Assembly: GCA_012295275.1 (NCBI GenBank)
Contig: CM022672.1
Span: forward strand, 8,338,780 to 8,402,779
Source: Chrysomallon squamiferum
Taxonomy: Eukaryota > Mollusca > Gastropoda > Neomphalida > Peltospiridae
DNA length: 64,000 bases
Direction: 5' to 3'
The translations under genes were made by a program, and so were the position numbers. Each line of letters opens with the position of its first letter. The first letter of the stretch is position 1. This document shows positions 25,305 through 42,320 of this stretch, piece after piece. Under the pieces are notes generated by a model. That model saw nothing but the letters and a program-made list of their open reading frames with translations. It was not told the origin of the DNA and made no database searches.

Positions 25305-25558
25305 AACAGTAATAATAATAAATTTAAAAAAAAAATGTTTAAAATATTTTGCTTGTATTTATAATTTACCAAATAGTTTCTCCTTCGTCGAATGTTTGGG
25401 TCATGTCCAAGATCTACATTATCAGAATCTATTATATGCTTTGCCAGTTTGCGTATTGATGATATAGCGTGATTTTGGAGGAAGACATTATCTTCTATCT
25501 TTCGAATAAGAATCCCTGCCGTTTCCTTTAGCGTTTTGACAGAAATACTCGTATCCAT
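20563..25558 (-). CDS. Cys-less pentameric ligand-gated ion channel subunit, paralogue B
   Basis: Eight exons on the minus strand: 25370-25558, 24892-25014, 23429-23635, 22892-23146, 22348-22500, 21682-21867, 21182-21229, 20563-20640; all phase 0, giving 412 residues. Exons 3-8 have exactly the same lengths as in paralogue A (207, 255, 153, 186, 48 and 78 bases). Key points are YWDP (114-117), HYPFDVQ (167-173) without either Cys-loop cysteine, M1 about 248-271, M2 279-301 with Asp277 (-1'), Arg278 (0') and Leu287 (9'), M3 from 310, a short linker, M4 about 350-368, then a basic tail (QRRR, KKR) ending KVDDE. Intron 4 uses a GC donor (GCAAGT); GT in A. No signal peptide is seen at the first Met. 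No in-frame stop was met in about the first 60 bases before that Met, so an upstream exon could add one. Ligand unknown. Confidence 0.85.
20975..21029. repeat. (TA)n microsatellite in channel B intron 7
   Basis: About 27 TA units. It lies in the same intron as the TA tract of paralogue A, so it may predate the duplication or have arisen separately. Confidence 0.9.
21230..21660. repeat. low-complexity (AAT)n-(AAG)n block in channel B intron 6
   Basis: Degenerate AAT/ATA-rich DNA containing a perfect AAT run near 21536-21570 followed by AAG units to about 21617. Leu-, Ile- and Ser-rich open frames here are repeat artefacts. Confidence 0.85.
21959..22226. repeat. long inverted repeat (foldback) in channel B intron 5
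   Basis: Arms of roughly 125 bases, about 21959-22084 and 22101-22226, are near reverse complements and flank a loop of about 16 bases. Matching landmarks include ACCTTCTGCAGGTAGGTGCA against the complement of TGCACCCACCTGCAGAAG. This could be a MITE-like foldback element, or a hairpin in the pre-mRNA. Confidence 0.8.
23770..24030. repeat. cryptic (CA)n/(TA)n tract in channel B intron 2
   Basis: Mixed CA, CATA and TA repeats including perfect CA near 23930-23944 and TA near 23945-23968. Cys/Val- and Tyr/Ile-rich open frames on both strands are artefacts. Confidence 0.88.
25252..25303. repeat. (AAT)n microsatellite in channel B intron 1
   Basis: About 17 AAT units directly downstream of the first coding exon of paralogue B. 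Confidence 0.9.
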
Positions 25559-27653
<2,095 letters not shown>

Positions 27654-27663
27654 TGTAGTCAAG

Positions 27664-31115
<3,452 letters not shown>

Positions 31116-34100
31116 CTATGTGATGAAGAAAGCAGGTTTCACATCTAGATCTGTGCAGACAGACTAAATACAGAAAAATCTGTCAGGACTGACCTTCAGG
31201 ACTGTAATGATGATGTAATAATATGATGAAGCAACAACTCAGAAGTGAAAAACACTTTATAAATACATTTACAAATTTTTATATTTATTAACCTATTGAC
31301 TAGCACAAGTTTAACGATAAGGTATTGATTGGGATTTAATTTCTTTAATAACAAATGTAATCACTATTCTCACCCAAATGTATTAACAGGAAGAAAAACA
31401 AAATCAGAAAATAAATTGCGCTAAAGAGAAAAGTTCATAATGACAGAAATGATAACAAAACTGTTTTTAGAAACACAACGAAATAGCAAGCAAATGAATC
31501 AGCAAGTTAATACATTGACAGATATTTGACAGATCAGCAACCAGTTAAGTTTGAAATTATGGTCACAGTGCTCTGTCTGTGAAATTTGTTGTTGACCACA
31601 AATGTGGTTGCTCCAGGTAGTCGAGGGTTTAATGTTGAGAATATAAAAATGTTTATAAGTAGAACATACAACTTGAGACAATCAGAAATAACTCATAGTC
31701 AGTTTCTACTAAATAATAACAAGTTTGAACAGCTTAGTAAATGGCTCATGAAAAGAAAAAGTTATTGCATTGGTCTGTTGATGGCACATTATTATAAAAG
31801 GTTTATTGCATAAGGCAGTTTATAAATGGGTTTTAATACAGTTAAGGGCCATTGTTATCTACATGTCTCATTGTCTGCCAACTTATTGTTACTGATAACA
31901 GAATACAGTTTAGAGGGTTAGATAAATTATGACTGATAACAACTAATACAGGTTTATATTATAGAATTAAAAAGGAAAACAAACCAGAAATTTATATTAA
32001 TGCTATCATTAAAGATCCATAATAAAATGTGATGTAAATGTTCACTTGAATGTCTGTAATAATAATAATAATAATTTAGCAGATTTGGTACATCATACTC
32101 CTTTACACTTCAGTATATTTGTTTTTAGTTCTTTAATACTTGTAATATAAATTGCTGTTGGAAAATGTTGAGTGTAATGTTTTTTACATTAATATTTTTG
32201 TACTGGGTTTGATTTTAATTACATTTTATAAACTGTGCAAAAATCAAGGTTAGAAGTGAGCCTGTTTTGTTGTGACATGATATATTTAGAGTCATTTATC
32301 TTTGTCATTTTCATCTTAAAGAATTTGCTAAGAAAGCTGGAGTTTCTTTCTGATATGTAAGTTTTGTTTGAAAGACTCTGGTATTTAAATAATACATATG
32401 TTATGAATGAATATTTATTGTTGCTTTCATTAAAATGCTAAATATTTATCATAAATGTTTTTTACATTTCCACAGTAATAAACATTATTCTGAGAGCCCA
32501 TTTTATAAAAGTAATAAACTAACCAATCATAGATGGAAATAAATAAAATAAAAAAAGAGCGATGCCAAGAAAATGAATAAAATAATACCATTTTAAAAAT
32601 ATAATGAAAACTGTAATACCATCCCCCTTGAATAATTAAAAAGTAATAAAAAAACAAACAAACAAACAAAAAAATTAAAATAATGAATAATCTAAATTGT
32701 TACTTATATTTTGAACAAGATATTGGTAAGTATGAACTTGGTAAAATAGAAAAATTGTTTTCTAATAGTTACTTAAGCAGACTTTTTGGATTTAATCATT
32801 TTGCCCTTTTGGTTGGTCTTGCAAATCAGTTTTCATCATCTATCATTCACTTTTCATTCACAAAACCCATACAAATGTATATATTTATATATAAAAGCAT
32901 GTTTTTGTAAATTCTGTTTCTAAAATACAGTTTTATTATGTAATCAACAAGCATTGTAAATGTGTATTTATTTTAATCTTTGGTGCGCTTGAAAATTCTT
33001 TAGTATTATCTTGTTTTCTTGTTCTGTTAAAAAATAACTTTTAGTCTTGATGTTAATACTCTATAATCAATAGTGGCTGTGATACAGTTATTGCTTATAA
33101 ATCTGTCTTCAGTGACAGACATAATCCATGTCTAAACTACACTCTTACAAACATATATAACATGGTTGCTACCTTTCACTTTCTTCTGGTAATGTTTTAA
33201 AAATCCATTACTAAAATTCATCAGTTTAACTTGAAGTATGTTGCTATCTGAATGAAACGTAAAATGTTTTTTAACTTATTTCACTGGTATTTAATAATAC
33301 TGACACACACACATACACAAAAAAATAAATATTTTGAACTAATGCAGAATTGCATAAAGCTATCTTTTAGTTTTATATTCATTATTGCAGTGATAAAACA
33401 TGGAAACCATCACATTTTTGTTCTTCTTCTTATTGACTGATAGTAAAAAGCTTCAAGTAAAATTTGTAAATGTAGACAGCTTTTCATAATTTCATTTTTA
33501 TGTATTTAACAAGATTTGTTAAAAGTAAAAAAAAAAAATTTTTCAAATTGGTTATATATTGTTGTTAATTGTAATTCAAACATTATATGTAAATTATATG
33601 AAAAATTTCAGTAAATTTGCTATCTGGATGCTTATATTTGTGGCTGGAGTAATAAGGCTTAGTTTTAAACTTCATTTGGCTTAGAATGCATATTTGTAAT
33701 GATCGTAGAATTAAAAAGACTGCATGTGAATATTCCACATTTTTATCAAATATACATGTAAAATAAATGCACTGTGTATCTCATTCTTTGCTATAATAAA
33801 GGAATTGAAATTTTTTTAATATAATTTGAAAATCAAAAGATTTATCAAATATTCATAAAATATAATTAAATAAATACAAAAGAAAAATAAGAGAGAAAAT
33901 AAGCAGGCAGTATTTAAGAAATATTGTATTTGACTTGGAAAAGCATGATGGATTTTAACTTAATAAGGATACAAAGAATTTTTTTTTTTTTAAATAACAC
34001 TTGAAATCAAATGCAAGGATGTTGTAATAAATATCTTGGAATGAAACTACATTTGAAAAAAAAAACAAATAATAACACATTTAAATATTTAATAGTTAAT

Positions 34101-35337
34101 TAATATTTTGTGTCAGGTTCTCTTAATATGTATTTTTAATAATTATTATTGTTTGATGTATATTTGGTTTAAACCTTTTAGCTTTCTAGATTAATTGTGT
34201 AAACAATAAAAGCTAAAATCATTGTTAAAATTTGAAGTAAAAATAAAATAAAGACCATTGAAACATGTAAATATTTTTAAAACTGCTTCACATAAGTTGT
34301 TATGCATTGTGTAGGCAGTATTGGTGAGTCTGTAACCTGCACACTTGTTGTTTTTGTTTGTTGTATAAATCCGAAGTTTATTTAGTATTTATGTATATAG
34401 TTGTACATAGTATACATACCTCATAATCTGGTCATAGTGCTTCCCCAGTAAACATCATGGCAAAAAGTTTTATGTACAGCTTTTAAAATTACCCTTTTCG
34501 GTCGTCTTATTATTTGTGTAATCACAAGTGTTCTGTAACTATATTCTCTTGTCACAAGTATTTTGTAACCATTTTCTCTTGTAATGTATTTTGTAACCAT
34601 TGTGTCTTGTAATAATGATCAAACAGTTGTTTGAAGAATCATAAGCTCTATAACATGTTTTGTAATTGCTTTTTTTTTTTTTTTTTTCTAAAAATCAACT
34701 TGTAAGTGTGGTCTAATGTAAAGTATTTTGTATATAAAAAGATCTTTTAATAATAAAGAATAACTTGTGGAAGAATGCTGATAATATGTGCTCAGTGAAT
34801 CATACATTAGATAAACTGGCTTAATATAGCTTTGCTGTTTATTGCAATGCAGATGTATTGACAATTGAATCAGTATAAATATAATTTGGTTGAAGTATTT
34901 TAATACAGACCAAACAGGTTGTAGATCACAAGGTTTTAGTTTCTAATAATTTCACTACATTTCATCATAAAAATATATCTTTCTTTTTTTCATAATTAAT
35001 AAAGTAAATTCAACTGGAAAAACCTTTCTACAGCCAGAAAATAGTGTCTGTTTGAGTAATGCAGGATGTTAATAGGTATATTTGAAGTGTTTCGAGATGA
35101 ATATAAATCAAGATCAAAGTTTTTTTTTTTCAGCACTGCCATATTGTCAACTGAACTGTCAGCTACATGTTACTCACTTCTGCCATGTTTAAATGTAAAA
35201 GAATGTTTGTTGTTGATAATGTAAATGTGTATTTTACAGTTTTCAAATAAATTATGTATGTTTTGTCAAGATGTTTTTCTTTTTATAATTTTTTATAATT
35301 ATATGAATCAGTAAAATGAAAATGTCAGAAGCAAGAA

Positions 35338-35370
<33 letters not shown>

Positions 35371-36541
35371 TTAAATTTTAATTTGATTTAATACGAGACT
35401 TGTTGATTTAAATTTGTCATCGTGATAACGGATTCCTCCCCAATCATGGATGTACACCCAGATAACAAATAGAAAACAGAAAACAAAACCAGTATAGAAT
35501 GAAACAACATTTTTATAAACAATAACATTTTTTTTTCCAGCTTTCACAACATCACAAATAACAATCACAGATTATAAGCCTTGAATAAGCAACATTTTGA
35601 AGTAATTTGTTCTTCACCGATTTCAGGAAATAAACAAAGTTTGTAGCTTTTTTTCTATTTGAAGATATGTAGCAATTATAATGTTACAAATCATTTCCAT
35701 TTAATTAACATTTTTTAAAATTTCCAAATTTTCAAATCTAACATTTGCTTACAATAATTGTCTTGTAGTCTTAATGTACAATTTCTGTCATTTATTTCAA
35801 CTGACAAAATGTAAAACTGTTAAGGTTACCCTTACAAATAAATGGGTGTAAATTCAATTTGTCTGTTCTCAATAACTGCCTTATTTTTTAAGAAAAAAGT
35901 TTGTTGAAAATAAAATTTGACACTAGCTGAATTTTCAGAACATTCAGTATACAGAGACAAAATCAAATCTTGTTAAGAGGGGTGGTACAGTGATGTGATG
36001 TAAAATAATAATCCTGATGTTTACAAAATTTATTTAGAGTTTCTATTGATACCACCAACAGTAAACATTACAAATTTGATTTCATGTAAGTCAGCAACTA
36101 TTCAAACTTCTCAAAAAAACTGTCAGTTCACGATGAAATTAAACTTCAAGTTGATGACTCTTCAGTCCATGACATCATATTTAGAATTAACATATCTCAC
36201 AACTGTCTTAATTCATCAACAACAGACTTCCAGCAAAACAAACAAAGAAACAATAGTTCGTCAAAAATAACCAATAGATCTATGTAAACTTTGTCAACTT
36301 CAAAAACATTTTGGCCTGATGTCAGTCTGTGTGGACCTTTATACCAACATTCTTTTGTGGAGGATCTTATAATAAAGTTTTCAATAACAATTTTTCTTTT
36401 TTCACTCGATATATTTTTCATATGGTTACAGTTAACAGCCCAGGCCAGTTTTGTGTATACATAAATTTATTAAAAAGATCAATATGGCACTGAAATGTAA
36501 GGCATTTTGGCAGAACTAACAACAACATGAACACCAGGAAT
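31116..36541. other. convergent 3' region between PCGF3-type and PCGF1-type genes
   Basis: About 5.4 kb of AT-rich DNA. It should contain the 3'UTR of both convergent genes. AATAAA candidates occur at 34752-34757 for the plus strand, among others. Small open frames (for example near 36046-36421 on both strands) show no family signature and no splice support. No repeats of note beyond poly-T runs at 34672-34688 and 35338-35363. Confidence 0.55.
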
Positions 36542-39500
36542 TTACGTGTTTCCATCTTGGAATCTGTAGAACAGCATCATTGGCGTTTCCTAAAAAAATA
36601 AAGAGTAAGTAAAATAATTTACTGTCATGGTTACAGATTATAATTATCATTTTTGATTTTAAATTTAAAAAAAAAATACAAAACAAACAAAAATACATTC
36701 TTAATGGCCTTTGATAAAAAGGTGTGCAGCATAGCTGCAATAGGAAATAGCCTTACAATCACAATATGGAAGATTAATATGTGATCAGTATCTCTATAGG
36801 TGATGAAATTGTTATAATTAACTTACCTTTTCATACCAGTTCATCAAATAAATCTCTATATAACTACATTTCTTTAATAGGTGAAACAGAAATTATTAAC
36901 TATCCCTTTTGTAGCAGTTCATCAAATAAATGTTTGTAATAGTATTTGTGTAGGTGAAATAATAATTATTAACTTAACCTTTCATACCAATTCATCAAAT
37001 AAATATGTTTATAATAGTAATTATTAACTTACCTTTTCATACCAGTTCATCAAATAAATCTGAATATAACAGTATTTGTACAGGTGAAATAGTAATTATT
37101 AACTTACCCTTTCGTACCAGTTCATCAAATAAATCTGTTTAAGAGACATTTCGTCTGCCAGTTCTTCATCTTCACATAACACAGCAAACTGTTCGAACAT
37201 GTAAAAAAAAAAAAAAATGTAAACAAACACTTTACAAACACAAAGTCAGAACATAACATTTCAAACTATTCATTTGTTACCAGTAAAAACAAGAAACAGC
37301 AATAAAAAAAGTTTAAATTCTTGATGTCTGACAGCATGTCAGACATCAAGAATATAAATTTGAAATTCACTGTTGTCTTTCTGAGCATTAAATTCAAACT
37401 TACTTCCAGTGTGGCAGGGATGTTGAGCTTTTTATGCAGCATGGCTTTTATATGTGCCACAAGAACTCTGACGGAACAACGGATAAACTTCTTCTCTAGA
37501 TTCTGTAGCTGATAGCGTTTTCCAAAATGTTGTACAGTTTGTGTGCTAAAAATTAAAAACAAATCGTAATTGTTGGACACAGTTTTGAAAAACTGTAAGT
37601 GTCAGAAAGTCAGGTTATTAGATAATAAACATTAATTAATTAATAACGGCATTTGTTTTAAAACACTTCTATAGACTTTAATGTAACAGTAACAATAAGA
37701 CTTTAAATCTCAATGGTTTAATAAGCTGTTGTTTTTTAATTCAAATATAGTTTGCTAAGTACCATAATTACAAAACTGATCAGACTGATGAATAATAAAT
37801 ATTCTCTATTTAATTTTATAATTGATAACAGTCAAGATAAAATAGCTGTACTGTCGATGATAAAATGTTTGTGTGATATATAGTGATCTACAACTGGGCT
37901 ATTTCACATTCCAACCATTAGTTCATAATCAGTACATCAAATATGTGTCCTCAATGGGTAGATGCTAAGAGAAAAATATAAATAAGTTTATCCCACTACT
38001 TGGCACCCAATGATAAAATACTACTAACCAAAATGCCAGCTGGCGGTGTTATAAAGCAATTTAAAAAATCAATTTAAAATGTTTTCTTGCATACCTATTC
38101 TTTTCCAGACATAGACATATTTGTTCATCATATCTGTATTTGTAGCCATGTGGTTTGTTGATAATACTTGACAGTCGAGGACCGTTAGCATTTTCACCTG
38201 TAAAAGAAAAATTAGACCAAAATTTACATCTCTGGAAAATATGATATAATTTGTAAATCTGAAAACATTACAATTAACAATATTGCTAAATGTCATTAAA
38301 TAAGTGCAAATTTCATTTAAAATATAGAACATTTATTAACAATATCAGTTATTGCTTTTATTTATCTGCAAAATAAAGACAATTTTGAATTTTTAATTTG
38401 ACGGTCAAAGCAGACATTACTGTCTTATGAAATAATTTATAATTATGCAGTTTTGTAAATAATTTATTTTTATGCTTACCCTGTGTTGTGTCTTCTTTGT
38501 CTTTTTTAATGCTAATTTCACCCCGTGATTTGTAAAATTCTGTTCTCCTTTTATCTTCATCTGTGAAAATAAATATTTACATAATTTATATAGTTTGATT
38601 AGTATTTTAAAGTTAAACACACACACACACACACACACACACAAATATTAAGAAATTAATGTTGTTTAAACACCCCAACAAAATCCACAAAAAGAACAGA
38701 ACACCCAAAAAGAAAAAAAAAGAAATTAAAAAGAATTCCAAATCGTCTATATTTACTAGAGTAAAAAAAAAAAAAGGTTTGTAAAAATAATTACAAATAC
38801 ATTAATTAAATGAAGTTTATGAAGTTAATCAATGAATAAAATACTTACTTTCAAACAAGCCAGGTACAAGTTTGTACACAATATCCTGCATCGTTCTGTC
38901 TGATCGCAGGTGAAACAGTGGCTGTGTTTCGTGAACTTTGACACTGCATTGTGGACAACATTTGCTGCTCTGCAGATATTTCACTATACAACTCTTACAG
39001 TCTGAAATTTATGGAAAATAATATTAATACCAATAATAAAATTAAAATTACAGAAGGATATTTCTGGAGTTCATAATTAGATATGTAGACATATTGATTT
39101 TTGTATTAAATGAAATTTACACAAGGTTTCTTCAAACTATCAAAACTGTAGATCAACATCTGTTTCCCCGTAGAGGTTAATCAATTCATGCTCCTTTTCC
39201 CAATCAGTAGTCCAAATTGTTTAACAAGTAAGCACTTATACTGGAATTTCATGTTGCCATACTTAATCTGTTAAAAAATCGAATTTGCTCTGAGACAAAA
39301 CATTACTTTAAAATGCTGATAATGAAACAGAAATATTTAAAAAAAATTAATTATGTCAAAAAAATCTTCTTTATAAAATAAGTATAATTTATAATTTGTT
39401 TTGTTAGTAATATAATTCACTGTATACTGTGAAACATTAAAATAATAAAATAAATAAATAAAATGTAGTTACATGTATGAAGACATTCTGTAATTGTGGT

Positions 39501-39578
39501 GGCATCGATGAAGTAACCTGCACACAGAGAACACACAATGTGGGGATTCACATCTCGCATACAGATCTTCAAACTTTG
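36542..39578 (-). CDS. PCGF1: PCGF1-type Polycomb group RING finger protein
   Basis: Seven visible exons on the minus strand: 39473-39578, 38849-39001, 38480-38560, 38095-38197, 37404-37545, 37108-37188, 36542-36589, giving 237 residues without a frame break. PCGF1 is the RING subunit that defines variant PRC1.1, which works with RING1/2 and, via BCOR, at CpG islands (family knowledge). Signatures are [67 protein letters not shown] and the C-terminal RAWUL part with [10 protein letters not shown] and ending [11 protein letters not shown]. The RING Cys/His set is complete. The start is uncertain: the first visible exon is open upstream of an internal ATG (39560) and has an acceptor, so a 5' exon with a few more codons is likely but was not found. 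It is divergent from HPS1 and convergent with the PCGF3-type gene. Confidence 0.9.
36816..37140 (-). repeat. five-copy tandem repeat carrying the PCGF1 exon 6 end and 5' splice site
   Basis: Units align at about 36820, 36898, 36971, 37026 and 37101 (spacing 78, 73, 55 and 75 bases). Each holds, in minus-strand sense, ATTTATTTGATGAACTGGTA plus a donor-like sequence and TTAATAATTA. The copy at 37101 is the authentic end of exon 6 (donor at 37107); the others lie in the intron downstream. At least two copies keep a full GGTAAGTTA donor (36820 and 37026), so they are potential decoy donors. Confidence 0.85.
37317..37353. repeat. perfect 17-base inverted repeat with 3-base loop
   Basis: Arms ATTCTTGATGTCTGACA (37317-37333) and its exact reverse complement (37337-37353) flank GCA. 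It lies in PCGF1 intron 5, about 50 bases from the donor of the 142-base exon. Confidence 0.9.
38617..38642. repeat. (CA)n microsatellite
   Basis: About 13 units within PCGF1 intron 2. Confidence 0.85.
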
Positions 39579-40906
39579 CTGAAACAAAAATGACAATTAA
39601 TTTATTAAATTACTGATACAATATTCTAACTCAGCTGAAAAAAAAAACTTGTAATAAAAACTGATCTTCACACTTTATTGGAAAAAAAAAAAAACTTTAA
39701 TATTTTGAATACATGTAATATGTATATACAGATATTGAAACATAGTTGAAAGGAAAATTGTAATAAAATATGATAAATTACTACTATCATTAGTAATATA
39801 ATTAATATTTTCATGATTTGTTATAAAATAATTTGTTCAAAGCCTATGCCTGCTCCTGATGATAACGATTTCATGTATTACTGTCTTATGTATTGTACTA
39901 TATCACCATGTTATAAACTGCTTAATAATTTAAAAGATACTAAGTAACTAAATGAAAACAATATTTATGATTTAATCTGAATAATTATTAGTATAATTAT
40001 ATATGGTGTATTAGTTAATCTACAAACTGTGACTGCGATCTTTTTTATAGTTCGTGACAAGGGTCTAGGTTGACTAGAGACTAGCAACAAAATACGTTCA
40101 AAAACAAATCAGCAAAATACTTAAAATGTTAAATACAGTAAAATAGTGAATAAAATCACTGCTGTCAAAGCCGAGATTTAGTTTTAAACCGAGTTTAGAA
40201 ATTTCAGCACAAATAGTATATATTATTGAATCAGAATAACCGTATTATTAAAATACTAAAATAATTAAATAAATTGAAAAAATACATATAACATTTATAT
40301 TGTAATGAATATAATGAATGATAAAAATTCATTCATTCTAACCGGCAATAATGAATTATCTCCCCTAATGGCGGCTTTTATTCTTCTATTTCTTCATTTA
40401 ATTTTTACTATCGACCTTTACTACGAAAGTTATAACAGATATAAAAACAGTATATCAATCGGGATAAAAAACGGCATGTTTTATACCATACTTACATCCT
40501 CATCCATTATAAAATTTATTTTCAGTTTAAATTTATATACACACAAACTGCGTCTTACTCTAACAGGAAGTAAAATATTATATATACATGCATGCAAAGT
40601 TTTTCTTTTGTTTGCGTATTAGTGGCTGCTAATATTCTTATTTTAGTGATTAACTAACTAAGTTTAGTTATATACGGACAAAATTTATTTCTGTTTTCCA
40701 TATAAACAACCTAATAATTCTAATATAATTCCGTAACAAATACTAATTGATGGCTAATAAATATTGCCTAAAGAGGCACGTGCAGAAAGTAAACTGTCTT
40801 TTATTTTATATTTGAGTTATGTTAATCATTTATGACAAGCTACAGAATCAATAATGTTTACTATTCTTGGATAAAATGTGAACGCAGTTATGTTTTATAA
40901 GAAAAA
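39579..40906. promoter_or_regulatory. divergent promoter region between PCGF1 and HPS1
   Basis: About 1.3 kb separate the first visible PCGF1 exon (minus) from the HPS1 start codon (plus). The element TAATGGCGGC at 40366-40375 reads GCCGCCATTA on the minus strand and matches the core of a YY1 site, commonly found near transcription starts of housekeeping genes. It could serve either gene. The 105-codon open frame 40305-40622 has no family features and is AT-biased, so it is not called as a gene. Confidence 0.4.
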
Positions 40907-42281
40907 ATGAAGTGTGTTTTTATCGTAAATCGCATGAACGATGTACTCTTCATAGACTGCGATGACGAATTTGCAGTTTATCTTAACCGGCAGGGTGAAA
41001 ATTGCTACCAGCAAGATGGAGACAGTAAAGCACAGGTTAAAAGACAATGCTTGCAGTAATTTATAGGCAGGATGGGGGGGGGCACTAACACAGAAATTAC
41101 ATTTCATAAATATATATATTTTTTTATAAAACCCATTTCTTCGAAAAAAGTATATTAAGTTCCGAAGAAGACGTCTATTAACCTTACTTATATGTTTTTC
41201 ATCATGTTATTATAGAGGTACCATCTTTTGAAATGTGGGTGTCCACGGATCCTTGACTTTCTATAAAACCTAATAATTATAAAATTTTTCTTTATTATCA
41301 AAAAGAATTAAAGCACACAATTAATAAAACAAATTTTTATGATTATTACACTATTAAAATTAAAAAAAGAAAAAAAGGAAGAAATAAAGATCTTGGGGTT
41401 ATCTCAAGCTTGGGGCTCAGAGATTTTTTGTCCCCTTTGCCTTAAAATAAATCCCGCTGTGTTTATAGAACAAAAGTGATTTCTAGTGCATCAGCGATCA
41501 TTGGTTTGGACAGAATATATATTTAAACTGGCCATTGATAGTTTATTTAAGTTCCAAATATCTGGATGAAATAATTGTAATTACTTGTTAATTTTATGCT
41601 TTGACATGCCTAAGATCTTAAAGTACAATGAATTTTCAGTGAATAAATTTTCATTTGAATTGTATTATTATTTAAAAAAAAATATAATATAAAAACTAAA
41701 TATGTACATTGATTAAAATGGTATATTTTCAAGCAGGCATTTGGATCTGCCCTTTTTTTAATTATCAAGGTAAGATTCACATGGAAAATTTGAACCAGCA
41801 GTTGTAACAGCATCAGTGATATGATCCTTGATTACAAAGATTTTAATGTCACTTTTAATCAGTGGCATGAATAATATCATGATTTTTAGACATCAGTACA
41901 AAATTCAGAGTCACACAGTTTAAAGTAGATACCTGCTTTTAAATAAACAAACTAACAAATAGTAGTGATTTAATTATATTTTAATTGTAATAAATCTTGA
42001 AATATAAAATAAGTCAGTTGAATCTGAATATTTCAGTTATTTTATTTTGCAGACCGAAGGTCCTCAAACAGATGCCCCTTCTGTGGACACCAGTCTCATC
42101 ATGCAGCTGTTTTCTCCTCTAGTGTTGTCAAATTGGGGTCTGATTGTAGAGACAAAAAATCCTTGCTCCTCAGTCACCTGTGAAAATGGATTTATCTTTG
42201 TTTTTAGACAGGTAATCAACAGACCATATATTTGCATCTACACATGTTGTTTATGAGAATGTGTTGTGTGTATGTAAGAGA

Positions 42282-42320
<39 letters not shown>

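Noticed and set aside
36046-36421. Overlapping open frames on both strands downstream of PCGF1
   Set aside because: No homology signals; likely within the PCGF1 3'UTR.
40305-40622. 105-residue plus-strand open frame before HPS1
   Set aside because: AT-biased, no splice support, no family motif, and overlaps the likely divergent promoter.
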